Shown in pieces: positions 32,913 through 40,442 of a stretch of 54,737 bases of DNA. The stretch is from DATLXU01 sp035575515 (GTDB lineage Bacteria; Acidobacteriota; Blastocatellia; UBA7656): contig DATLXU010000003.1 of the NCBI GenBank assembly GCA_035575515.1, forward strand, positions 1 to 54,737. The letters are read 5' to 3'. Under the pieces are notes generated by a model. The model was not told the DNA's origin, did not search any database, and saw only the letters and a list, made by a program, of their open reading frames with translations. How positions within the stretch are numbered: the first letter of the stretch is position 1; each line of letters starts with the position of its first letter. The position numbers were made by a program, and so were the translations under genes.

Positions 32913-34457
32913 TTGCGTCGCAAGATTTCGATCATAACCATAATCATGTTCGTAGCCGCTTTCGTCGCTCTTAATCACGGCTGCTCACGGCCCGGCCCGA
33001 AAGGCTCTACCGGAAGTCTCGTTGATAGCAAGGGCGAGCCTCTTGATGATGGCTCGGACCTTAACGACAAGAATGAGGACCTTAGCTTTGACCCGAATGA
33101 CCCGAAGATACTTGAACGACTGGGCGCAGATGACGGTTACGCTTTCGCCATCTTGTACGGAGCCGACATTCACGGCAGTCTCGAAACCTGCGGCTGACCG
33201 GCCCACCCTCTGGGTGGACTGGCACGGCGTGTCAGCTATATTAAAGCATTCAAATACAGGTCAAACTATGAGGTGCCTGCCCTGTTTCTCGATGCAGGCA
33301 ATCTCTTCTCCGATCAAAATTTCACCGCGAATCAATTGCCCGCAGACGTTATTACAAAAAACAAGTGGGTAGTCAAGGGCTACGGCGAGTTTCATCAGAC
33401 GGCTGCCAACATCAGCTTCAACGATTTGCCATACCTCGCTTCACTGTTGAGCAACGAGGGATACGAAGAGCGAGTTAAAGAGCTTCCCTTCATCAACAGA
33501 CTTATCTCGGCAAACGTTCGCCCGCTCGACAGCCAGCTTCATGCGCCCGGCCCATACGTCATTCAGAACATCAAACTCATGCGAGGCGCTGCAGGCAAAG
33601 AATTGCGTATCGGAATCGTCGGATTCACTGAACCCGGTCCGACCGGCTCAAACGTAATCGCGGGCTTTCAGATTGATGACCCGCGCGCAGCAGCAAAGCG
33701 CATACTTCCTGAACTAAAGCAGAAAGCAGATGTAATCGTCGCGCTCGCTTACATGCCACAGGAGAAAGCTCAGCAGCTCGCAAGCGAAAATCCTGAAATT
33801 GATACGATCATCGGCGCTTACAAAACAACGACTCAGGAACAGCCGCAACATTTCGGGCGCGCGACGATCACCTATGCTTTCGATCAGACCAAAGCCCTGG
33901 GCGAGTTGCGTTATTACGTTAAAGGCGATGGCTCGATTGAAAATCAGGTGAACCGCTACATTGATTTAGATGCGGGCATACCCGACGACCTCGCCGCGCA
34001 ACAACTGGTCGCAGATGCGCACACTGAGTTCACCAATCAGCAATCGTCAAACGCGCAACTGGCTAATACATCAACAACGCTGTCTGCAAACTCCCCTTAT
34101 GTAGGCTCGCAGGCATGTGCCGCATGCCATCAGGCTGAGTTCGATAAGTGGGCGCAGTCGGGACACGCTAAAGCGATGGCCACGCTTGAGCGCAAGGGAC
34201 AGCAGTTTGACAACGATTGCGTGAAGTGTCACACGGTTGGGTTCGGCCAGAGCGGCGGCTTTCAATCTCTTATGACCACGCCGCAGCTTGCCAATGTGCA
34301 GTGCGAATCGTGTCACGGACCTGGCCGCCAGCACGTTAACGCCCCTGCCAAAGGATACGGCTTCATGCCTACGCCCGTGGGGTGCGTCCAGTGCCATACG
34401 AAATCCAACAGCCCCGACTTTAATTTCGAGACCTATTGGCCGAAGGTTAAGCACTGA
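32913..34457 (+). CDS. UshA-like tetra-haem c-type cytochrome lipoprotein, candidate selenoprotein with in-frame TGA (Sec95)
   Basis: 514 residues if the TGA at 33195-33197 is read through. I start at TTG 32913, which has GGAGG six bases upstream; the frame is open to 32853. Residues 1-26 are a lipoprotein signal (hydrophobic IITIIMFVAAFVAL, lipobox NHGC). An acidic linker follows. Residues 83-110 read YGADIHGSLETCG-stop-PAHPLGGLARR, after which the frame is open to 34457 with no shift. The middle (to about 380) resembles the 5'-nucleotidase/UshA metallophosphatase fold (DIHG, LFLDAGNLF, LRIGIVGFTEPG), with metal residues partly altered. The C-terminal domain is cytochrome c554-like with four CxxCH motifs at 402-406 (CAACH), 436-440 (CVKCH), 464-468 (CESCH) and 491-495 (CVQCH). 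Relatives, from memory, have Cys-Gly-Cys where this has Cys-Gly-TGA, so Sec fits a redox site. Alternatives are a recent nonsense mutation or a base error (TGC to TGA). Confidence 0.75.
33193..33236 (+). promoter_or_regulatory. Candidate bacterial SECIS-like hairpin around the in-frame TGA
   Basis: GCTGAC (33193-33198, containing the TGA) pairs perfectly with GTCAGC (33231-33236). Inside, CCACC (33203-33207) pairs with GGTGG (33213-33217) over the loop CTCTG. An alternative hairpin, CTGGCA (33219-33224) with TGTCAG (33230-33235), has a G-containing loop CGGCG that begins 27 bases after the TGA, within the 16-37 range usually quoted for bacterial SECIS loops. The two outer structures compete. 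Bacterial SECIS elements lie inside the coding region directly after the UGA, as here. Support is structural only. Confidence 0.4.
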
Positions 34458-34459
34458 TC

Positions 34460-34559
34460 GTCCGAAGTCCTGAGTCCGAAGTCCGGAGCCACATATATCA
34501 GGGGTTGGTTTCGGGCTTCTAACTTTAGACTTCGGACTCACGACTTCGGACTTAGGACT
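34460..34559. repeat. Tandem heptamer repeat, inverted pair (AGTCCGA type)
   Basis: Left arm: four heptamers AGTCCGA, AGTCCTG, AGTCCGA, AGTCCGG. Right arm: GACTTCG, GACTCAC, GACTTCG, GACTTAG. The arms (34460-34483 and 34528-34551) match over 23 of 24 bases as inverted repeats with a 44-base spacer. It fills the gap after the cytochrome gene and could form a long hairpin, possibly acting as a terminator. Confidence 0.75.
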
Positions 34560-34563
34560 AGCA

Positions 34564-35013
34564 ATGATGACTGACCTGCTCAAGCTGCTGCCGCAGTTGC
34601 TTCGTCACGCGGGCGACTCCGACGAGGCGCGCGAGCAGGCTGTTTTCGCCGCCTGGACAGCGGCTGTAGGCCCGCCCGTGCGCAAAGTTACTGCTCCTTT
34701 GCGGCTGGAAAGAAAAACTCTGCTGGTCGCTGTTCCCGATGCGACCTGGCGCGCGCAGTTGAATCGAGTGCGCGGGCAGGCCCTGTTCAAATTGAATTCG
34801 CTGCTCGGCGCGCCCGTTGTCACGCAGATTGACTTTGTGATTAATCCAGCCATAATTGAAGAGCAATCTCAGCCCTCGCGCGAAATTGTTTTTGTTGCCC
34901 CTGACGAACAGGCTATGCCACTGCGCATTGCCGCGGACCGGATTCCAGACGAGGAGATCCGCGCAACGTTCCTGCGCGCCGCAGGGAAATGTCTGGAGAG
35001 AAGAGCCAAATGA
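34564..35013 (+). CDS. DUF721/DciA-like protein
   Basis: 149 residues. The region LLPQLLRHAGDSDEAREQAVFAAWTAAVGPPVRKVTAP followed by LLVAVPDATWRAQLNRVRGQALFKLNSLLG matches the DUF721 module (a W-x-x-x-V-G turn, then a hydrophobic strand and the W-x-x-x-L helix). DciA proteins of this family load the replicative helicase in many bacteria, but DUF721 proteins vary and the C-terminal 50 residues here are not diagnostic. It overlaps the ABC ATPase start by four bases (ATGA), so the two are co-translated, an association I cannot explain. Confidence 0.75.
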   Translation: MMTDLLKLLPQLLRHAGDSDEAREQAVFAAWTAAVGPPVRKVTAPLRLERKTLLVAVPDATWRAQLNRVRGQALFKLNSLLGAPVVTQIDFVINPAIIEEQSQPSREIVFVAPDEQAMPLRIAADRIPDEEIRATFLRAAGKCLERRAK

Positions 35014-35975
35014 CCGCCACTCAAAAAACTGCGACTGAGGTTGTAATTCAGATTGATAACCTGACCAAAGACTATGAAGTTGGTTTCCTGAAAAAGCGCA
35101 AAGTGCGTGCGCTCGACCATTTGTCGCTCGAAGTTCATCGCGGCGAGATATTCGGTTTTCTTGGCCCGAACGGCGCGGGCAAGACTACTACGCTGAAATT
35201 GCTGATGAGACTCATCTACCCGACAGAAGGTAGCGCGCGAATACTTCAGCATCCGATTGACGACGTAGCCACGCGCTCGCGCATCGGATACCTTCCCGAA
35301 AACCCTTATTTCTATGAATACTTGACCGGGCGCGAGCTGCTCGAATACACGGCTGCGCTTTTCGGTATGCAGAAGGAAACCGCAAAGAAAAGGGCTGTTG
35401 ATCTTCTCGACATCGTTGGTCTTGCGCCTGAAAGCGCCGACCGCCAGCTTCGCAAGTATTCAAAGGGGATGCTCCAGCGCATAGGAATCGCACAGGCTCT
35501 CGTAAACGACCCTGAGATACTATTTATGGATGAGCCTATGTCGGGGCTTGATCCGATTGGTCGCCGCGAGGTGCGTGACCTGATGCTTAAACTTCGCGGG
35601 CAGAGCAAGACGATTTTTTTCTCGTCGCACATACTTTCCGATGTCGAAGCGATGTGCGACCGTGCGGCTATTTTGAGTCGCGGACGTGTCGTTCGCTGCG
35701 GAACCGTACAGGAGCTTACCGGCGAAGAAGGCTCGGCTATGGAGATAGTCGCCGTCGGGATTGATTCGTCATCGCTTGAACAGTTCGCGCGCTCAATCAC
35801 AACTCTTGATTCATTGAATACCACGCCAAACGGCATTCAACTTATTCTTCGCGACGATAGCGAGATTGATGAAGCGATTGCGCTCATTCGCGAGTCAGGC
35901 GGAAAGCTGGGTTCAATCAATCCGCGACGCGCATCGCTCGAAGATATTTTCTCAAAGACCGATTCTAAAGACTGA
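35010..35975 (+). CDS. ABC transporter ATP-binding protein (ABC-2 exporter type)
   Basis: 321 residues from the ATG at 35010, which overlaps the preceding stop (ATGA); the frame is open 21 bases further upstream. All nucleotide-binding motifs are present: Walker A GPNGAGKT at 52-59, signature YSKGMLQRIGIAQAL, Walker B ILFMDEP with the D-loop SGLD, and the H-loop SSHIL. The C-terminal 90 residues are the regulatory extension usual in ABC-2 ATPases of the CcmA/NodI/YhaQ group. No permease gene follows in this window, so either the partner is elsewhere or the ATPase serves several. The substrate is unknown. Confidence 0.93.
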   Translation: MTATQKTATEVVIQIDNLTKDYEVGFLKKRKVRALDHLSLEVHRGEIFGFLGPNGAGKTTTLKLLMRLIYPTEGSARILQHPIDDVATRSRIGYLPENPYFYEYLTGRELLEYTAALFGMQKETAKKRAVDLLDIVGLAPESADRQLRKYSKGMLQRIGIAQALVNDPEILFMDEPMSGLDPIGRREVRDLMLKLRGQSKTIFFSSHILSDVEAMCDRAAILSRGRVVRCGTVQELTGEEGSAMEIVAVGIDSSSLEQFARSITTLDSLNTTPNGIQLILRDDSEIDEAIALIRESGGKLGSINPRRASLEDIFSKTDSKD

Positions 35976-36009
35976 AACGAAACATTAGCTGCCGTCACTA
36001 GAGAAAGCG

Positions 36010-36138
36010 ATGAACCCATTCAACGAGCTTTCAAAGTACGTGAGTGAGACCGACCTTAACGCTATTCGCAATATAACTGACGAGATTAAGGAGCGAATCG
36101 AACGGTTCCAGCATGGCCGAAATATGCCGGGTATGTAA
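36010..36138 (+). CDS. Short ORF, 42 residues, amphipathic
   Basis: ATG at 36010 with GAGAAAG three bases upstream, stop TAA at 36136-36138. The product has 42 residues beginning MNPFNELSKYVSETD and a predicted helix rich in Asn, Ile, Glu and Arg (NAIRNITDEIKERIERF). It follows the ABC ATPase gene by 34 bases in the same direction and converges on the gene ending at 36146. No family is known to me. Codons look ordinary for the region. It may be a small membrane-associated or regulatory peptide; I do not claim a function. Confidence 0.45.
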   Translation: MNPFNELSKYVSETDLNAIRNITDEIKERIERFQHGRNMPGM

Positions 36139-36145
36139 GCGGGTC

Positions 36146-36700
36146 TTATTTCAGTTTTAGAGCGTAAGGCTCAAGCCTCATGTGCGTAACAGCCTCAGGG
36201 TTCGGGACTTGATCTATTGTGACATCAACAGGGATGGCTTGGCCCGGCTCAAGCGTTGATTGCCTTTCGGGAATCGGCGTGATTATTTTTTCCTTGATGA
36301 CATTACAGCCTTCATCAAATAGCACCATTCTCAGTTTCAGCCCTCCGATAGTTCGCTCTCCGGCGTTTCGAACCGTGCAGAGTATCCGCATGTACTTGCT
36401 CTGGAAATTCTCGTATTCGCCAACCTTCTTCTCCCAGCCAGTGAAGCGAATCTTCGGCACATAAGATTGCTCCTCAGTCTGCGGAACATTTCGCGGAGGG
36501 CACAGCAACGCAACGCCCATCTCCTGCGTCTCCGGATCGTAAACCGGATAGACGCGCGCCATCTCTACGGGGCCGGACGGCTTCACAAGCTGAGTTACCA
36601 CTACTATCAACGCAATCACAGCAAGCACCGCTGCCCCTGATACAACCATTATCGCCCTAGAACGGTCCTTCTCCTCTTTTCCAACCGGTTGCTCAAACAT
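36146..36700 (-). CDS. Single-pass membrane protein with FxLYD-like beta domain
   Basis: 184 residues. A short cytoplasmic N-terminus (MFEQPVGKEEKDRSR) precedes one membrane helix (AIMVVSGAAVLAVIALIVVVTQLV). The remainder, about 140 residues outside the membrane, includes YMRILCTVRNAGERTIGGLKLRMVLFD and LEPGQAIPVDVTIDQVP, the pattern of a conserved immunoglobulin-like beta sandwich in the FxLYD/DUF3426 group. Function unknown. It is the last gene of the minus-strand run after tldE (8 bases), which suggests a link to envelope peptide or protease handling. Confidence 0.7.
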   Translation of the reverse strand: MFEQPVGKEEKDRSRAIMVVSGAAVLAVIALIVVVTQLVKPSGPVEMARVYPVYDPETQEMGVALLCPPRNVPQTEEQSYVPKIRFTGWEKKVGEYENFQSKYMRILCTVRNAGERTIGGLKLRMVLFDEGCNVIKEKIITPIPERQSTLEPGQAIPVDVTIDQVPNPEAVTHMRLEPYALKLK

Positions 36701-36707
36701 AGTCTTC

Positions 36708-38057
36708 TTATGCCCCTATAGTCATTCGCCCGATCAACAAAGTGGGCGATACGATGCTCCCTCTGAAATCAAGATCGTTTCCGACCATCTCAATTGATCC
36801 AAGCATCTCTTTGAGGTTTCCCGCGATGGTCACTCCCTGCACGGGAAATGTCAGTTCACCATTCTCAATCCATAGCCCCGAAGCCGAGCGCGAATAATCC
36901 CCTGTCACTATGTTCACACCAAACCCTATCAGTTCGGTGACGAAAAACCCTTTCGATATTGATCGGACTATCTCTTGAGGCGAATAGTGTCCCGGTTCGA
37001 TGTATAGATTGCCTGCCTCGACTGTCGGCGCCCCAATCAACCCGCGCCCGGCGTTGCCCGTCGAACGCATTCCGAGCTTGCGCGCCGTGTAGGTGTTCAA
37101 AAGATAATTTTCAAGCACGCCATTGCGAATCACCACGGTCTTTCTCGTCGGCAAGCCCTCGCCATCAAAGGGCCGCGATCCAAGCCCGCGCAGCATGCTT
37201 CCATCATCAATGACAGTCAACCGCTCCGAGGCTACGCGCTCGCCTAGCTGGCCCACGAGGAAACTTGCCTTGCGAAAGATCGCGTCTCCTGACACCGCTT
37301 CAAAGATGTCTCCGACAAGGTCGCGCGCTATGTTTGGCTCGAAAACAACAGGCACGCTTTGAGTCGGCACGGGCCTGCCGCCAAGTTTCCTTAGCGTCCT
37401 TTTGGCAGCCATTACGCCAATCTCTTCAGGCGTATCGAGGTCTGAGAGCTTGCGCCTCACGTCGTACCAATAATCGCGCTGCTTCTTTCCATCTTCTTCC
37501 GCAACCGGCACGGATACGAGAGAGCAACTCGTGCCGCGATACTGGCCCGCAAACCCAAGCGAATTCGCCAAGATCGCCGTGCCCGACGCCGAATCGAATC
37601 CGCCGCCGTCGAAATTGACTATACGGTCGCTGTGCGCAGCAGCCGCGCGCTCGGCTCTGAGGGCCATTTCGATTTTGTCTTCTGTGGAGAGTTTTTCAAT
37701 CTCTTCATCGTAGAGATCAAGGTCGGGAATTGATTTGGCGAATTCGCCCGGCTCAGGAAGTCCTGCCGTGTCGTCGGGCGAGGTCGCTCGCGCAAGCTCG
37801 ATCGCCTCTTTGATTAACAATATGACGGCGTCGCGGCTGAAGTCTGAACCGGAAACTGAAGCCTGCTTGCCTTCAATCAAAATGCGAAGCCCGAGCGCCT
37901 GGTCGGTTGACTGCTTGAGGGTTTCTATTTCATCGAGCCGCACACCGATAGAAAACTCTGTCCTGTGCCTCATCACAACTTCGGCGGCGCTCGCCCCGCG
38001 CCTGACTGCCTCTTCGGCTATCTCAGCAGCAGCCTCTTTCGTTAGATCGAATTTCAT
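36708..38057 (-). CDS. pmbA: PmbA/TldE, non-catalytic subunit of the TldD-TldE protease
   Basis: 449 residues. The TldD/PmbA family core is recognisable (RTEFSIGVRLDEIETLKQSTDQALGLRILIEGKQASVSGSDFS; RDIVGDIFEAVSGDAIFRKASF; GLPTRKTVVIRNGVLENYLLNTYTARKLG). The metal-binding HExxxH of TldD is absent, as expected for TldE. With TldD it forms a heterodimeric metalloprotease that matures peptide antibiotics and removes toxin or antidote peptides in E. coli. It follows tldD by about 100 bases on the same strand. Confidence 0.92.
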   Translation of the reverse strand: MKFDLTKEAAAEIAEEAVRRGASAAEVVMRHRTEFSIGVRLDEIETLKQSTDQALGLRILIEGKQASVSGSDFSRDAVILLIKEAIELARATSPDDTAGLPEPGEFAKSIPDLDLYDEEIEKLSTEDKIEMALRAERAAAAHSDRIVNFDGGGFDSASGTAILANSLGFAGQYRGTSCSLVSVPVAEEDGKKQRDYWYDVRRKLSDLDTPEEIGVMAAKRTLRKLGGRPVPTQSVPVVFEPNIARDLVGDIFEAVSGDAIFRKASFLVGQLGERVASERLTVIDDGSMLRGLGSRPFDGEGLPTRKTVVIRNGVLENYLLNTYTARKLGMRSTGNAGRGLIGAPTVEAGNLYIEPGHYSPQEIVRSISKGFFVTELIGFGVNIVTGDYSRSASGLWIENGELTFPVQGVTIAGNLKEMLGSIEMVGNDLDFRGSIVSPTLLIGRMTIGA

Positions 38058-38159
38058 TCGTTACAGTTTCTGGGTTTTTGGCTTCTTGTCTATAGTTTCC
38101 GGTTGCCCTTTTCCCTGTGCGTTGCATCGCGTGAAGGTTCGAGAGCTATACCAAAATAA

Positions 38160-39605
38160 TCAGCTTTGCGTCCCGCCAACCGTCATCTCGCTAATCTTTA
38201 TCGTCGGGATTCCGACGCCTACGGGCACGCTCTGACCATCCTTGCCGCAGATGCCCACGCCCTGATCGAGTTGGAGATCATTGCCCACAGCCGTAACGTG
38301 CTTAAGCGATTCAGGCCCGTTGCCGCGAAGCGTCGCGCCCTTGACCGGAGCCGTTATCTTCCCGTCTTCGATCAGATAGGCTTCAGAAGCAGTGAAGGCG
38401 AACTCGCCGCTCGTTATATCAACCTGCCCGCCACCGAATTGAACTGCGTAAAGCCCCCGCCTGACGCTGCGAATTATGTCTTCGGGGTTATCCGTTCCCG
38501 CAAGCATAAATGTGTTCGTCATTCGCGGCAGCGGCATGTGCTTATAGCTCTGCCTGCGCCCATTGCCTGTGCGCTCCGCTTTTATCAATCCGGCGTTAAG
38601 GTGGTCGCTCATATAACCGCGCAGTATCCCATTTTCAATCAGCACCGTGCGCTTTGTCGGCTCGCCTTCATCGTCGACGTTAAGCGAGCCGCGACGCGAC
38701 GGAATGGTTCCGTCGTCAACGACCGTGCATAGCTCGGATGCGACGCGCTGTCCGATCAATCCGCTGAAAGCAGATGTCTGCTTGCGATTGAAATCGGCCT
38801 CAAGCCCGTGACCAACAGCCTCGTGCAAAAGTATGCCGGGCCAGCCCGGCCCAAGCACCACTTCCATCTTTCCTGCCTGGACGTCAATCGCTTCGAGTTG
38901 AATGATCGCCTGTCGCGCCGCTTCATTGCCGAAGTATTCCGGCGTCAACTGATTCTCGAAAAAATCGAAACCGATTCTCCCGCCGCCGCCTGACCTGCCG
39001 ACTTGCAGATTTCCGTCGTCGTCTGCAATGCAGGAGATGCCGAACCGAGCCAGAGGCTGAACGTCTCCAACCAATCGCCCGTCCGATGTCGCTATCATCA
39101 CGTATTTGATCTCATCCGAGACGGATGACTGGACTTCGCGAATGCGCGCGTCATAACGTCGAGCAATGCTGTCGGCTTGCTTTATCAATTCAATCTTGCG
39201 CGCGAGCTCGACCGACGACACGGGAATCTCGACTGCATAGAGATCATGACCGTTCGGCGTGGCGTTAACCCCGACAGGACCGGTCGCGCCGCCGCTTCGC
39301 GCGATGTGGCTTGCGGTTTCAGCCGCGCGGCGTATCGAGTCAAACGCTATCTCGTCCGTGTAAGCATAGCCGGTCTTATCGTCTATCAGCACGCGAACAC
39401 CAACGCCCTGCACGACGGATTTCGTCGCCGATTTTATTATCTGCTCTTCGATATTAACGCTGTTGGCAACTCTGTATTCAAAGTACAGGTCTGCATAATC
39501 GCCGCCGCGCGCGAGTGCCGTCGCAAGAAGTTTTTCGATTTGCCCTGTGGTCAGGCCGTAGCGGTCGAAAAAGAATTTAATAGCATCTTCCTTCATGTCT
39601 TCCAC
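38160..39605 (-). CDS. tldD: TldD, catalytic subunit of the TldD-TldE metalloprotease
   Basis: 481 residues. The Zn-binding motif is HEAVGHGLEADF (H-E-x3-H). Conserved TldD blocks include VEEQIIKSATKSVVQGVGVRVL, YKHMPLPRMTNTFMLAGTDNPEDII and GFGGGQVD-like GGGQVDITSGEF. Acts with TldE in the cytoplasm on unfolded peptides threaded into the dimer. Both family members here mean a functional pair is likely. The start ATG at 39605 has a good position, though an ATG three codons later (39596) is possible. It follows ubiE by 57 bases. Confidence 0.94.
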   Translation of the reverse strand: MEDMKEDAIKFFFDRYGLTTGQIEKLLATALARGGDYADLYFEYRVANSVNIEEQIIKSATKSVVQGVGVRVLIDDKTGYAYTDEIAFDSIRRAAETASHIARSGGATGPVGVNATPNGHDLYAVEIPVSSVELARKIELIKQADSIARRYDARIREVQSSVSDEIKYVMIATSDGRLVGDVQPLARFGISCIADDDGNLQVGRSGGGGRIGFDFFENQLTPEYFGNEAARQAIIQLEAIDVQAGKMEVVLGPGWPGILLHEAVGHGLEADFNRKQTSAFSGLIGQRVASELCTVVDDGTIPSRRGSLNVDDEGEPTKRTVLIENGILRGYMSDHLNAGLIKAERTGNGRRQSYKHMPLPRMTNTFMLAGTDNPEDIIRSVRRGLYAVQFGGGQVDITSGEFAFTASEAYLIEDGKITAPVKGATLRGNGPESLKHVTAVGNDLQLDQGVGICGKDGQSVPVGVGIPTIKISEMTVGGTQS

Positions 39606-39662
39606 CCATTGAGAGGCGCAAAAATCGTCCGGCGCGTCTTCCCTGCTCCGGTTTGCTCTTCA

Positions 39663-40421
39663 TTACGCTTTATCGCCCACGTGCAAGGCAGCAACGCCGC
39701 CAAATAAATTGTAATATCTCACTTCGGAAAATCCAACCGATTGCATTATGCGGGCAAGCGATTCCTGATCGGGAAATTCCTGAACAGAGTCGGGCAGATA
39801 TTGATAGGCGAAACTGGAGCCTGAGACTGCGTTTCCGATCCGAGGAAGTATTCGAGTGAAATAAAAATTGAACAGTTCCCGGAGCACCGGAACATGCGGG
39901 CGCGAAAACTCGAGCACCGCCGCGCGCCCTGCTGGACGGAGCAATCGGTGAATCTCGCGCAATCCGGCTTCGACGCTTTCGAGATTTCTGAGGCCGAAAG
40001 CGATCGTCACCACGTCGAACGAGGCATCGGCCATTGGGACTCGAAGCGCGTCGCCTTCGATCAACTCGATTGGCAGGTTCGCCGCGCGAATTTTCATCAT
40101 CGCTACGGCAAGCATCGGGCGACAAAAATCAACCCCGAAGGCTGGCGCGAGCCGTCCAAGCTCCAATGAAAGATCGCCCGTTCCGCAGCACAAATCCAAA
40201 GACCGCGCGCCAGCGTGCTTCAATCGGTCGGCAATCTGCTTTATAACGAAGCGCCGCCATCGTTTGTCAATGTTGAGCGAAAGCGCGTGATTTAAGAAGT
40301 CGTAGCGCGGCGCAATCTCTGCAAACATCGAGCGTACTCGCGCCGCCTTTCCGTCGTGAAGGCGGCGCGCATCTTTGCGACTCACATCCGTATCTGCGCT
40401 TTGATCGGCTTGCAAGTTCAT
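39663..40421 (-). CDS. ubiE: UbiE/MenG-type quinone methyltransferase
   Basis: 252 residues. Class I methyltransferase fold with motif I LDLCCGTGDLS, the acidic loop ending GVDFCRPML, and the UbiE blocks FDVVTIAFGLRNLESVEAGLREI and LRPAGRAAVLEFSRP. RSMFAEIAPRYDFLNHALSLNID near residue 38 is the family N-terminal signature. It would C-methylate demethylmenaquinone (or the ubiquinone precursor) as a last step of quinone synthesis. In Acidobacteria the substrate is expected to be demethylmenaquinone. It lies 21 bases after the M16-like gene. Confidence 0.93.
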   Translation of the reverse strand: MNLQADQSADTDVSRKDARRLHDGKAARVRSMFAEIAPRYDFLNHALSLNIDKRWRRFVIKQIADRLKHAGARSLDLCCGTGDLSLELGRLAPAFGVDFCRPMLAVAMMKIRAANLPIELIEGDALRVPMADASFDVVTIAFGLRNLESVEAGLREIHRLLRPAGRAAVLEFSRPHVPVLRELFNFYFTRILPRIGNAVSGSSFAYQYLPDSVQEFPDQESLARIMQSVGFSEVRYYNLFGGVAALHVGDKA

Positions 40422-40442
40422 TCGCTGAGCGAGGCCCGCGCC

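Noticed and set aside
33195..33197. Frameshift explanation for the split of the tetra-haem protein
   Set aside because: Both halves are in the same reading frame and the only interruption is one TGA, so no insertion or deletion is needed.
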